Part shown: piece after piece, positions 21,218 to 31,063 of the stretch | Layout: every line of letters starts with the position of its first letter | How positions within the stretch are numbered: position 1 is the first letter of the stretch | Assembly: GCA_004014935.1 (NCBI GenBank) | Contig: CP025321.1 | Span: forward strand, 2,790,001 to 2,854,000 | Direction of reading: 5' to 3' | DNA: 64,000 nt | Origin: Saccharomycopsis malanga | Lineage: Eukaryota > Ascomycota > Saccharomycetes > Ascoideales > Saccharomycopsidaceae | Translations under genes and position numbers: made by a program | Notes under the pieces: generated by a model | Databases searched by the model: none | Seen by the model: only the letters and a program-made list of their open reading frames with translations | Told to the model about the DNA's origin: nothing

Positions 21218-21358
21218 CCTCTTCCTCTAATAGTGCTTGCTCAAAATTTGGAAAATTTTACAGAAAAATTCGGGGGCGTGATACATGCATGACAACCAGG
21301 TGATACATGCGTGAAGGGCATGTGAGCTCATCGTCAGTTGAAAAAAAAAATTTTTTTT
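21218..21358. promoter_or_regulatory. TOM20/MPP10 bidirectional promoter with PAC and RRPE-like sites
   Basis: Seen: CCTCTTCCTCTAA at 21218-21230; GTGATACATGC at 21278-21288 and GGTGATACATGC at 21299-21310; GCTCATCG (reverse of the PAC core CGATGAGC) at 21326-21333; and a TTG-A10-T8 tract at 21338-21358 that fits an extended RRPE (TGAAAAATTT). PAC and RRPE together mark ribosome-biogenesis promoters in yeasts, in keeping with MPP10. The GTGATACATGC pair may serve TOM20 or both genes. Confidence 0.6.
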
Positions 21359-21543
21359 CTAGGGAGGAAGCATGTGGTTTTTATAGTGATAAATAATGAG
21401 AGATAAATAGGACATTATTAAGTGAGAAGCGTTGAAAAAACTTAGATACAAGGTGTTGAGGCGTTAAGAGGCAAAGTCAAAATTGTGTATTATATTAAAA
21501 TTTCCAAAGAGTTGACTGAAGCACAAATTAGATACACATTATC

Positions 21544-23436
21544 ATGTCCAACACTGACAACTATATAAATATACTTGAAACAAATCCTACGGAGCTAATA
21601 TCCAAAGTGCTCAGCAAGAGTAGTGACAGCAATGAGGGCGTTGCAGGTGATCTTTCGCGCTTTGTCAAGGAGATTCTTGATCCGATGATTGCTTTGCAAA
21701 AGAGTAAGAATGAGAAGTCAAGTACCATTTTAGACCAGATATATATTGATGGGCTCGATTCACATCAAGTTTGGGAACAGGCGAAGCTCGTCATTGATAA
21801 TAATGTTGACCAACTTATGTTCAATGATATACCAGAGATCAAGTCTCTCAGTGGTGCTGCTTCCGCCAGCGACATGAGTGATAACGAACAGTATAGCGAT
21901 AGTGAAGAGTCTGTATCTGAGGACGGTGAGCAGGAAGAGGATGAGCAGCGGATTGTAGATGTTTCTGATGACGAGTATGAAGATTATAAACGTCCCAGCG
22001 AGCAGAAGATTGAGGAAGGTAGTGAGGAAGAGAGTTTGTCTGAAAAGGAAGAAGAAGGAGAACAAGTATCAGAAGAAGAAGATGATGATGATGAACAGGT
22101 AGTAGAAGAAGATGATGATGATGAGGAACAAGAACAAGAGAAAAATCAAAATAGCAATGGTTATGGATTGAACGACGATTTCTTTTCTCTCAATGAGTTC
22201 AATAAACAAGTTCTTGCTGCAGAAGAAAAGGGAGATATGCTTGATGAGGATGAAGAGGAGATTGATTATTTTGGAGATTTGTCTGATGGTTCAGATGAGG
22301 AATTGGAATATTATGATGATTTTTTTGATAAACCACAAGACGAAAAGACAAAAAGTATTAGAAAGTTTAGAAAAGAAGACGTAGAAGACGAGGAAGAAGA
22401 GTTCAATGATGATGAGTATGACAACGCTATGACTAATACAATGAATGATCTTTTTGCAGATGATGATTTGAGTGAGAAGAAGGCCAAAGCTCAGGAGGAA
22501 AACTTATCTACGTTTGAAAAACAACAAAGACAAATTCAGAAGCAAATTGCTGAGTTAGAAAGAGAAGCTGTGGAGGAGAAGAAATGGACAATGAAAGGTG
22601 AAGCTTCTGCTAAGAACCGTCCTACTGATGCATTGTTAGATGAAGAACTAGAGTTTGACAGAAACGCCAAGCCTGTTCCTGTGATTACCAAAGAGGTTAC
22701 AGAGTCCATTGAAGATTTGATTCGTAGAAGAATTAAGAATTATGAGTTTGATGACTTGCCTAGAAGACTTTTTTCCGAGGTGAATAATGCCAAGTTCCAA
22801 TTTGGTCAGAACGATTTCAATCTTGAAGAGGTTGGCAAAAAGTCTCAGAAATCTCTTGCAGAAATTTATGAAGATGAGCATTATAAGGGCATCACCGATG
22901 AAACTGTGAAAAGCGAGGAACTTAAACAAAGACATGATCAAATTATTCAGGCATACCAGATGCTTTCATACAAGTTGGATTCTTTATGTTCCGCTCATTA
23001 CATTCCAAAGCCTGCTACCAAGTCGCTCGATATCAAGGTCAATACTTCAACTATTCAAATGGAAGATGCACAGCCGTTGGCATTGGCTTCTGAATCGACT
23101 TTGGCTCCTCAAGAGGTGTACAAGATTCAAAGCGGGGTTGATAAGAACAGTAACGAAGTGCAGCTTGCTAATGGTTTGTCTGTTTCCAAGGATGAACTCA
23201 CCAAGGAGGAACGTAAGAATTTGCGTTTGAAGAACAAACGGAGACAAAAGCGTGCTAACAAGGAGCTTCATAGTAAAAAGGCAAAGAAGAGTAAGAAAGA
23301 TACCAAGAGCGATGTTTTGGAGACCTTGAAAAAGGGCAATGTTCAAGTTATTGATAAGAAGGGTGGTAGAAAGGATATGGACGGTAATGTCATCAGAGAC
23401 AGTGGCAAATCCAAGAGTGTTTCTTTCAAGTTATGA
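21544..23436 (+). CDS. MPP10: MPP10, U3 snoRNP component of the SSU processome
   Basis: 630 residues. An N-terminal ~110-residue domain is followed by long acidic Glu/Asp runs (about residues 110-300). Then comes the conserved core with LIRRRIKNYEFDDLPRRLF and LAEIYEDEHYK blocks typical of Mpp10, and a Lys-rich C-terminus (KKAKKSKKDTKSD) ending in VSFKL. Mpp10 binds Imp3 and Imp4 and the U3 snoRNA-18S duplex and is needed for early cleavages of pre-rRNA in the nucleolus. The start is the first ATG downstream of the PAC/RRPE-like promoter. Confidence 0.95.
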   Translation: MSNTDNYINILETNPTELISKVLSKSSDSNEGVAGDLSRFVKEILDPMIALQKSKNEKSSTILDQIYIDGLDSHQVWEQAKLVIDNNVDQLMFNDIPEIKSLSGAASASDMSDNEQYSDSEESVSEDGEQEEDEQRIVDVSDDEYEDYKRPSEQKIEEGSEEESLSEKEEEGEQVSEEEDDDDEQVVEEDDDDEEQEQEKNQNSNGYGLNDDFFSLNEFNKQVLAAEEKGDMLDEDEEEIDYFGDLSDGSDEELEYYDDFFDKPQDEKTKSIRKFRKEDVEDEEEEFNDDEYDNAMTNTMNDLFADDDLSEKKAKAQEENLSTFEKQQRQIQKQIAELEREAVEEKKWTMKGEASAKNRPTDALLDEELEFDRNAKPVPVITKEVTESIEDLIRRRIKNYEFDDLPRRLFSEVNNAKFQFGQNDFNLEEVGKKSQKSLAEIYEDEHYKGITDETVKSEELKQRHDQIIQAYQMLSYKLDSLCSAHYIPKPATKSLDIKVNTSTIQMEDAQPLALASESTLAPQEVYKIQSGVDKNSNEVQLANGLSVSKDELTKEERKNLRLKNKRRQKRANKELHSKKAKKSKKDTKSDVLETLKKGNVQVIDKKGGRKDMDGNVIRDSGKSKSVSFKL

Positions 23437-23834
23437 TGGCAGGTTGTTTTGCTTGGTTGTGTTAATACTAGGCAGGTGTAATAAAATATAATGCATTTAA
23501 TTTCCAAAGTTATTCAATAGTTTGATGTAAGCTGGTTTTTTAAATAATATTGAATTGTCTCTAACACTTTTAATCAATAGGACTACTTAACTGTAATGAT
23601 AATTCAAGTATTTTGAACAACATTGGCTGTCAATTGAGCATAGTTGATTGTCATTATTTAACACTTATTCTACACTGAATATATGGCTGTTTTCTTAACC
23701 TTCGTTTTTAAAACCCACATGGATCTCAAAATATTACAGTGTAACCAGCAACATGTGCTCTCTACTTCAATTAACTTTCTAGCTCATTAACAGTAATTGT
23801 GAAAACATATAATTCCATTATACATGTAGAATTT
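23437..23834. other. Intergenic, MPP10 terminator to SINE C
   Basis: AT-rich. It ends with TGTAGAATTT (23825-23834), the left copy of the target-site duplication of SINE C. No gene recognised. Confidence 0.55.
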
Positions 23835-24009
23835 AGTCACTGGGCAGGGTGGCTCAGTGGCTGGAGAAGAGAAAAAGACCTGGCAGGCTCAGGGGTGAGT
23901 CCATTATGATTAACAGGACATTATTTGGTTTTACCAAGTCCCCTGGACATAGGGCGTATATACAAAACTGATATTTACTTGGCTCGAAATATATGATATT
24001 ATTATTACC
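23835..24009 (+). mobile_element. SINE copy C with 10-bp target-site duplication
   Basis: 175 bp, plus strand, flanked by TGTAGAATTT at 23825-23834 and again at 24010-24019. The head has a perfect A box TGGCTCAGTGG near 23850-23861 and the GGAGAAGAGAAAAAGACCT block; its B-box region is degenerate (GGGGTGAGTCC). The middle is short and of the second type (GGACATTATT), followed by GGTTTTACCAAGTCCCC, the GGGCGTATATACAAAACTGA block, GGCTCGAAATATATGATATT and an ATT-repeat tail. It sits about 35 bp upstream of the PAC-like site of SLX9. Confidence 0.92.
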
Positions 24010-24045
24010 TGTAGAATTTCAAGGGTTTATGCACCCCTATACCGC

Positions 24046-24076
24046 ATCTCATCAAAAAAGCTGAAAAAAATTCAGC
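24046..24076 (+). promoter_or_regulatory. PAC-like and RRPE-like sites of SLX9
   Basis: ATCTCATC at 24046-24053 is the reverse of GATGAGAT (PAC core). GCTGAAAAAAATTCAGC at 24060-24076 is an RRPE-like element inside a perfect 6-bp inverted repeat. They lie 59-89 bases before the ATG, a usual place in ribosome-biogenesis genes. Confidence 0.5.
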
Positions 24077-24134
24077 ATCTGATTCAATCTTCTTACTATA
24101 TACCCATACAGTATAGTACAAGTAGAGAGTAGTA

Positions 24135-24797
24135 ATGGTATGTAAATGATTATCACAGAAATACTTTTTCAGGACCAGTTTGATTAACAAAACTTAGGGT
24201 GTGTCGAAATCCAGTTCGCGCAGTAAAATACGATCCAAGGCGTCGAGTACGAAGACAAAGTCTTCAGGGATACTCAAAGCTTCAGCTGCCAACCCTGTTT
24301 CTGAAGCACTAGCCACCGGAAACCTCAAGAAACAGACAAAGCTTGAAAAGAAGCTTGTAAAGTCGCTTGCCTTTTCATCCAGAATAACCAAACAAGGTCC
24401 AGACAATAACAACAACGACAATAAGCTTCGTCAAGCGTTGGATCCTAACGACCCTTCTTACAAAGACTTTTCGGCAGTAAGTAAAAGTGCAGCACGTAGA
24501 CGAAAGAAGAAACTTCGCGATGCACTCAAGCCGAATATGGGTGATTTACTAAGCACTTTGAACGATATAAATGATGGAGCAGCAAAGACAGGAGATCAAG
24601 TGCCTGCGAACGAATACATTCCAGCTAAGAAGAATGTTCATGTGCCTAATCCGCACAAATCAAAAAAGGTGCAAGCCAAAATTGAAAGTGTGGAAAGACA
24701 AAATTTTCAGGGCGTGCTTAATAACGGCCAGTTTAGAGTGTCACCATTTTCTTCTTTAAAGGACCAAATTCAGCGAAATTTAGGTAGCCTTCAGTGA
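24135..24797 (+). CDS. SLX9: SLX9-like ribosome biogenesis protein, intron after the start codon
   Basis: Spliced: exon 1 is only ATG (24135-24137), the intron is 24138-24197 (GTATGT donor, GATTAAC branch-like site, TTAG acceptor) and exon 2 is 24198-24797, giving 200 residues. Without the intron the long frame has no ATG at its head. The basic, Ser-rich N-terminus (SRSKIRSKASSTKTKSS) and blocks SKSAARRRKKKLRDALKPNM and GVLNNGQFRVSPFSSLKDQI fit the Slx9 family: small basic proteins with a terminal 'F..NPF..L...I' motif. Slx9 joins 90S/pre-40S particles and helps ITS1 processing and export. The N-terminus becomes MGVSKSSSRSK. The promoter carries PAC/RRPE-like sites, in line with this role. 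Confidence 0.82.
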
Positions 24798-25087
24798 TGT
24801 GTACAGGGCATAAACTGTCTTAACAAAATATACAAGATCTTTTCAATAAATATCATTGAATGTAGCGTAATTTATTTGTGTCAGAAGTTATGGTGAATAA
24901 ATCTTAGCTAAGACATTTGAATAACATTAATAAGTTGACAATAAAATGATAAAGTCAACAAGGTTTATAAAATTAATTAGTATAAGTCAATGAATGTAGG
25001 TATTTCAGACTTCCATGCATAAGAGTCTAGCGAAAAAAAGGTGAAAAGAGTAAGAAGAAGCAAAAAAGAAAGCAATTATTGTGCTGT

Positions 25088-26467
25088 CTAAACAGAAAGA
25101 ATAACAAAGACAGTCATGAAAACAATAGCTAATGACAGAAGAGCATTAGCTTTATAGGAAGCAGCACCAGACTTTGGAGTACTGGAGCCAGAAGAGCTAG
25201 AAGAAGTTCCTGAGGACGAACCAGAAGAAGAGGATGAACCAGAAGAACTGGATGAGGAAGAAGTCTTAGAAGTAGATCCTTCTTTGGCTTTAGCGATAGA
25301 AAGTTGGTTTTTCTCCAAGTCAAAGATTGTATAAAGTTTATCAAACAATGGGACACCTCCAATGAAGTAATCAATATCCTGCACCAAGAAATTGTGACCG
25401 CAATAGCCACTGTCAAACTCTTTCATCATATTTTCCAAGGAGAAATCAACTTCCAAATCACCAAAGGTGAAAGCAAGGCTTTTTCCCTGTATTTCTGAAC
25501 AGTTTAAATAGTATCCACCGCCATTGATAGCCACAAGAGAGGAAAACTCTTTAGAAAATGCAGCGAAAAATCTTTGTGGGAAAACAAAATCAGTGCTTCC
25601 CAAGTCAAATAATACCGGAAGAGACTGAGCCAAAGGCTTGGTGGTGTCAGAGCTCTTGATTCCACAGGTGCCGTTCACTACAAATTGGGTGACAGTGCCC
25701 TGTGGGGTTTTTTCAAAGTCTAAAGTGACCAAGTCACCATCATATTTGGAAGAGTCAGAACCACCGAACAAGACAGAGCCGCTTTCGGAAGAAGAATTCA
25801 CCGAAATGGAATACAAATACTTGTCAACTATGCCTTTTTGATGGATATAGAGAGGGAAGTTGGAATATGTGAAACCATTGGAAGATCTAACAGCCGACAC
25901 TTCTCCCGATGCTAAACCTATACCGAAAATAGACAGAGTAGCATTTCCCTCATTTCCAACAGCAAGAGGAACATCCAGGATCTTGGTCCCAGAAACTTCA
26001 ATATTATCGGTACCATAAGTGCCATAAAGGAACGTGCCATCAACAAAATAAGTCAAGAACTCAGTGTTGTTGTTTTTGAATGAAGAAGATGCAGTGGATT
26101 CGAAAAGAGAATCTGTTGGACATTCCAAGGTGTTGTCAATAGGAAAGTTTAATAAAGAGGTGTTGCCCACCTGCTGTCCAAAGGCGTATTGTTGGGCAGC
26201 CAGCACTAAAGCAGTGTCTCTTTTAGAATTCTGGTGATTCGAGGTGTTGTTACAGTATGGATTAGAGCTATTAACGAGTATCAAATCGGCAGAACCAGTG
26301 TCTAATTGCAAAGTGATGGACTGTTTTTTACTTCCTGCATCAAGAGTTAAGCTCCACGAGCTGGCATCATACTTCAATGGAATCTCTAGGGTCTTGTCAC
26401 CGTTTCTCTTTTCAAAAGGAAGAGCACACACCACTGTAGTAAATGCGGATAATATGGAGAGACGCAT
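25088..26467 (-). CDS. GPI-anchored aspartyl protease (yapsin/SAP-like), unusual second active-site motif
   Basis: 459 residues from ATG 26467. Parts: a signal peptide (MRLSILSAFTTVVCALP); a Lys-Arg near the mature start (PFEKRNG); the first catalytic motif LQLDTGSADLILV; a long insert with many Asn-x-Ser/Thr sites; the second lobe; a Ser/Gly-rich stalk; and a C-terminal hydrophobic tail typical of GPI attachment. The second catalytic motif reads FDLGSTDF, with Leu (codon TTG) where pepsin-family enzymes have Thr or Ser (DTG/DSG). The catalytic Asp is kept, so activity is possible but may be altered. Relatives process wall and surface proteins after basic residues. I cannot assign a particular YPS or SAP name. 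Confidence 0.88.
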   Translation of the reverse strand: MRLSILSAFTTVVCALPFEKRNGDKTLEIPLKYDASSWSLTLDAGSKKQSITLQLDTGSADLILVNSSNPYCNNTSNHQNSKRDTALVLAAQQYAFGQQVGNTSLLNFPIDNTLECPTDSLFESTASSSFKNNNTEFLTYFVDGTFLYGTYGTDNIEVSGTKILDVPLAVGNEGNATLSIFGIGLASGEVSAVRSSNGFTYSNFPLYIHQKGIVDKYLYSISVNSSSESGSVLFGGSDSSKYDGDLVTLDFEKTPQGTVTQFVVNGTCGIKSSDTTKPLAQSLPVLFDLGSTDFVFPQRFFAAFSKEFSSLVAINGGGYYLNCSEIQGKSLAFTFGDLEVDFSLENMMKEFDSGYCGHNFLVQDIDYFIGGVPLFDKLYTIFDLEKNQLSIAKAKEGSTSKTSSSSSSSGSSSSSGSSSGTSSSSSGSSTPKSGAASYKANALLSLAIVFMTVFVILSV

Positions 26468-27106
26468 TTTCAAATGGTATTAATTTTCACTGAGAAACTG
26501 TTTTAACGTTATGTTTTGAAGAGAAACTCCGTTGGATTAATAGACAAAGACTCAGTGCGGAGACACGCCAACCTGCCAGAAAAGAGTAACTTAATGAGAT
26601 TGAAACCATTTCGAAGAAATTCGGATTTACTATCTATGAAAAGTGAGTCTTATAGTGAAAAGGTGGATCTTATAAGTTGTCAAAACAATCAGTAGATGTG
26701 CGCATAATCCTGTGGACTACTGCATATGGCTGCAAATACATAATCCATTTATAGAAATAGGTGTTGCCATTGGCGCTAACCCGGACCATTTCAATGCCAA
26801 TTGTAGTGCGTCGTCACCAAATCAGGCCTAATCTGCGGCGCCAGTCTGCAGAGAATATGCTGTACTACATACAAACAATAGATACCTGTCTTAAACCACT
26901 GCATCCTGCTGTGCCCATCTGCGTGTCCTATCTTTTTACGAGCCAGACAGGAAGCATGTGACCGGTCATGAGCCCATATGGGGTCAATGCACCCCAGAGT
27001 CTTTGCTATGAGAAGTAAGAAAATAACTAAAGGCAATGCTAACTTCAACTGTTTACATGGTTAAACTAGCATTTAACGGCCTATTTGACGAAATCATACT
27101 CATATA
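26468..27106. other. Divergent intergenic region between the protease gene and the 27107 gene
   Basis: Promoter region for both genes. Somewhat less AT-rich between 26760 and 27000, where opposing short frames occur with no recognisable domain. No repeat copy or RNA gene was seen. Confidence 0.45.
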
Positions 27107-27406
27107 ATGTCACAATTACTGGAAAACGAGCTCCCGCTTTTCAAGCAATATGTCAAAACCCAGAAAAAGCTATCAAACGGTGCGGCATCCACGGCAGCCG
27201 TCTCATCCAATGATGCCCGGTTGCGAAGACTCAGCTTAAACACCTTGATCCCTAAATTTGTGAACGAGAAGAACAAATACATCGTATACTTGAGTGCTTT
27301 ACTCTTGTTTGGACTTGTGGGTGTTTTTTTGAGAGTTACTTTTAATTTGGACTTTTCCGAGGCCAACATGTCCGCGGACTCAGAGTCGTCAAAAAAAATA
27401 TCTTAA
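27107..27406 (+). CDS. Small single-pass membrane protein, unrecognised
   Basis: 99 residues. About 60 polar N-terminal residues with a basic patch (DARLRRLSLNTLIPKFVNEK), one membrane segment about 61-80 (IVYLSALLLFGLVGVFLRVT), and a short Ser/Asp/Glu-rich tail. There is no signal peptide. ATG start after in-frame stops. A 99-codon frame with a clean membrane helix and ordinary composition is probably a gene, but I cannot name a family; ER or vacuole membrane factors of this shape exist. Confidence 0.6.
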   Translation: MSQLLENELPLFKQYVKTQKKLSNGAASTAAVSSNDARLRRLSLNTLIPKFVNEKNKYIVYLSALLLFGLVGVFLRVTFNLDFSEANMSADSESSKKIS

Positions 27407-28100
27407 AATTAATCTACAAAAGAGACAGTGACTAAAAGTGCGGTTTGCCAATGCCCGTACTGGTATGGATATTGGTACGAATATCAATTCTTTGTTGATG
27501 CTTAACGTTGTCTACCACATATGATCTTTTTATAACATCTTACGCACCACTTTTTCAGTTCTTTCAATCACACATTCTGCTATCATGTATTATATATACT
27601 CAATCAAACTAGTTTTTTTATGGCAATATACAAATCTACTTACTTATATTAATGAGCTTCCGACCCGACCCAACCATCCCTTAATGAGCTTACCCTCCTT
27701 CAATGTCTTACCCGCACAGTCTCCCGGTATCATGTGACGTACCCCCGGGTCTGGTCAAAAGAACAACAGGTAATTTTTTGAAAACACACAGGTGAAAATA
27801 GCCAATAACCGCCAATGTTGACTGCTTGGTACATTGACAGCTTGCGTAAAGATTAGGAATTGAAGCACTATTCATTTGTTGAAATATTTATATTTAAGCA
27901 TTGCACAGTGTTTTGATTTTAAAAGCAAGGTTTTTTTTTCTGCAGAGCAAGAATCATTTGGCTTCTATCAAGTGTGGATTATACTTTACAGCTGGCATTA
28001 TCAGAGGTTAAGCAGCTGTTAACAATTCAGTTGTTATTTAGTTTCAATAAGTGCGGATACAGTTACGCATCATAATATCACATATAAATAACATTTCGTA
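27407..28100. other. Intergenic, TPD3 promoter
   Basis: Co-directional spacer. Contains GC-richer patches around 27660-27760 (CCCGACCCAACC-like, TACCCCCGGGTC palindrome near 27750) and a T-tract at 27931-27939. The binding factors are unknown. No gene or repeat recognised. Confidence 0.45.
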
Positions 28101-30299
28101 ATGGATTTTCAAACAAATCAAAAGTCGCAGCAACCGGGCGGTGACGACAATGACACTATTGGTGAAATTTTATATCCTTTAGCTCTTTTGATGGATGAAT
28201 TGAAACATGATGATGTGGCCAACCGTGTTGCAGCCATGCAGCGTTTGGACACCATTGCAATTGCTTTAGGCCCTGAGAGAGCCAGAAACGAGTTGTTGCC
28301 ATTTTTGTTCGAAGTTGCTCATGACGATGAGGATGAAGTATTTGCAGTTCTTGCAGAACAACTCAATGGTAGCTTCATATCGCTTATTGGCGGAGAAGAA
28401 TATGCAACTTACTTGTTGCCTACTTTGGAATTTTTGGCTGCTATAGAGGAACCTGTAGTCAGAGACAAGGCTATTGCATCATTGAATGATATTGCTGATC
28501 ATTTGAGTTTGGCTCAATTAAATAACGAGTTTTTGATAGGTATCAATAACTTGGCCACTGCTGATTGGTTCTCATCGCGTGTTTCTTCTTCTGGTATGTT
28601 CAAAAGCGTCATCAGCAGAGTGGATATCAGCACCAGAAAAGAGTTGCTTTATTTATATTTGAAGTTGATCAAAGACGATGCTCCTATGGTTAGAAGAGCT
28701 GCTGCTACAAATTTGCCTGGAATAATCTATGCGTTGGAAGAATTGGAACCTACTAATACAAAACATTTGGACCAAGACAAGTATGCTACCACCGAACCAT
28801 CTAATGACAACGATTGGACGTTGATCTTTCAAATGTTCAAAAGCTTAGTGACTGATGACCAAGATTCTGTCAAGTTCTTGTCCGTTGATGTCATGATCGC
28901 TATAATTAAATTGTTCAACAGCACCAGAAAGGACAAGTCCCATAACAGCCTGTTATTAGAAGACTTCCTCAGCTTGGCAGAAGATGAGAGTTGGAGAGTC
29001 AGATATATGGTTTCTGAAAAGTTTTCCACTATTGTAGAATTCTTTGATAAGAGCGATTTAAATAACAAGATTTTGATCAAATTTATCGCGTTACTCAAGG
29101 ACATTGAGGCTGAGGTCAGAAAGTCTATTTCCAAACAAATTCCTGACTACTCAAGATTGATTGATCAAAAAAATGTTATTGATAAAATCATTCCGCAAGT
29201 GGAAGAGTTGGTCAATGATCAAAACGAGTTGGTTAGATCAGCTTTAGCTTCTAAAATCGCTGGATTAGCTCCAATCTTAGGTGAAAAGCCAACTAGTGAG
29301 TTTTTATTGAACATTTTCCTTGAAATGCTTAATGATGAGTTCCCGGAAGTCAGATTGAATATCATTAGTAATTTGACTACTGTCAACGATGTCATTGGTA
29401 TCAACTTGTTGTCCAAATCCTTACTTCCTGCTATCACTGAATTGGCTAAGGATAAACAATGGAGAGTCAGACTTGCTATCATCGAATACATACCATTGTT
29501 ATCCAAACAATTGGGTATCGAGTTTTTCAACAAAGTGTTGAATAGTTTGTGCATGTCGTGGTTATGGGATTCTGTTTACACTATCAGAGAAGCCGCCGTT
29601 TTGAACCTCAAAAGACTCACAGAAGTGTTTGGAGACAAATGGGCAAAGAATGAAATCATTGACAAAATTTTGAATAACGAGATTTTGAACGAATACAAAA
29701 AAGAAAATCCAGAAGTATTCCCAGACTTGTTGAATAACAATAATAGTGACCTCACAGCTAATGAAGATAGTGAAATACTAGATGGTTCAAATATCGAAAA
29801 TATCAACAACTCCATAATGAATAACTTCATCTATAGAATTACTTGTTTGTTCACTTTGGTTGCCTTGGTTGATGTTTTGGAAGATGACCAAATTATTGTC
29901 AATGAGATCCTTTCTTACTTGCTCAAATTATCCCATGATAGCGTACCAAATATCAAGTTCAATGTGGCTAAGGGATTCAAGAAAATCGCATTCAGATTAT
30001 TGAAGTTGGAAAAGATTGATGATGGTTCAGCAAATAAACAACAAGGAATCCTCAACGCTGCTCCTGCTGATAGTGAAGACGAAGACGAAGAATTGCTTGA
30101 AGTGAAAGAATTAAAACAAGGAAAATACATAAGTAAACTTTCAGAAGGTGAAAAGTCTAAGATTTCCAAAGTTATCAATGACTCAATAATCCCAAGTCTC
30201 AAAGAATTAGCAGAAGATAAAGATATTGACGTCCAGTTCTTCGGTAAAAAATCATTGAGCGAAATCAAGCTTGCTTTGGAAAAAGTCGGAGCCCAATAA
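28101..30299 (+). CDS. TPD3: TPD3, PP2A scaffold (A/PR65) subunit
   Basis: 732 residues built almost entirely of HEAT repeats. Typical turns visible include DDAPMVRRAAATNLPGI, DESWRVRYMVSEKF, NDEFPEVRLNIISNL and KDKQWRVRLAIIEYIPLLSK. The N-terminus (IGEILYPLALLMDELKHDDV) matches the A subunit family. The C-terminal third has an acidic/Asn-rich insert (about 545-580 and 645-665) that makes it longer than the ~635-residue yeast Tpd3. The protein joins the PP2A catalytic subunit to B-type regulators. The B56 partner RTS1 is also encoded in this window, about 25 kb away. Confidence 0.95.
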   Translation: MDFQTNQKSQQPGGDDNDTIGEILYPLALLMDELKHDDVANRVAAMQRLDTIAIALGPERARNELLPFLFEVAHDDEDEVFAVLAEQLNGSFISLIGGEEYATYLLPTLEFLAAIEEPVVRDKAIASLNDIADHLSLAQLNNEFLIGINNLATADWFSSRVSSSGMFKSVISRVDISTRKELLYLYLKLIKDDAPMVRRAAATNLPGIIYALEELEPTNTKHLDQDKYATTEPSNDNDWTLIFQMFKSLVTDDQDSVKFLSVDVMIAIIKLFNSTRKDKSHNSLLLEDFLSLAEDESWRVRYMVSEKFSTIVEFFDKSDLNNKILIKFIALLKDIEAEVRKSISKQIPDYSRLIDQKNVIDKIIPQVEELVNDQNELVRSALASKIAGLAPILGEKPTSEFLLNIFLEMLNDEFPEVRLNIISNLTTVNDVIGINLLSKSLLPAITELAKDKQWRVRLAIIEYIPLLSKQLGIEFFNKVLNSLCMSWLWDSVYTIREAAVLNLKRLTEVFGDKWAKNEIIDKILNNEILNEYKKENPEVFPDLLNNNNSDLTANEDSEILDGSNIENINNSIMNNFIYRITCLFTLVALVDVLEDDQIIVNEILSYLLKLSHDSVPNIKFNVAKGFKKIAFRLLKLEKIDDGSANKQQGILNAAPADSEDEDEELLEVKELKQGKYISKLSEGEKSKISKVINDSIIPSLKELAEDKDIDVQFFGKKSLSEIKLALEKVGAQ

Positions 30300-31063
30300 A
30301 TAATGGTTTAATAAAAGAGAAGACCGAGTTTATCTTTTCGTACTTTTTATTGATCCAGACATGGTTTGTGTGAAACACATACAAACATGCGCTCTGTAAT
30401 AACTTGTCATATTTACTATACATTTTGTTTTTATTGTTCAAGAATAATCCTTTTGGCTAGCTATTTGATCATCATTCATTTCCGTTTTCTTTTTTTTCAG
30501 CTTACTTTATTTTTCTTTTGGATTGTTAGTCGTCTGTTTGCTCTCCATAGTTTTGGAAATTATTTGCCATTGCAATATTAATGAATCATTTTTGACTGTA
30601 GACAGTAGATAAGACTTGGGCTACCGGTGCGCTTTTATATATCAAAAGGACATTAGGCTGAAGTTGAACGTGTATAAAGTTTGATCAACCTTGGTTATGA
30701 TATGATATTGCAACTTTAAACATTCCTAAGAGATTTACAAGAGCGTGAAACTACCTATCATTATCTAATTTGAAAACTTGAAGATTTAAATTTAAGCAAC
30801 ACTGAAATGTGGTTATTTGAAAAACATCATTCATGTATATTGTATGTCAAATCTTCTTGAGTGTACTGGCAATATGGTACACTTCTAACAAGCATTCTTA
30901 GTCTTACTTAACCTCGCAACTTTGTCGTTTACACTTTTCAAAACAACTGACTTCTTACTACTATTTGCTGTTCGCAACTTAAAATTAAAAATACATAACG
31001 TTTTACTATGGACAAAATTCTAATAAATTCACCTTTTTTATATACAAATAACTCATCCCTCAA
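30300..31063. other. Convergent intergenic region
   Basis: Between the TPD3 and MSW1 3' ends. AT-rich with T-runs soon after the TPD3 stop. No gene, repeat copy or RNA gene recognised. Confidence 0.5.
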
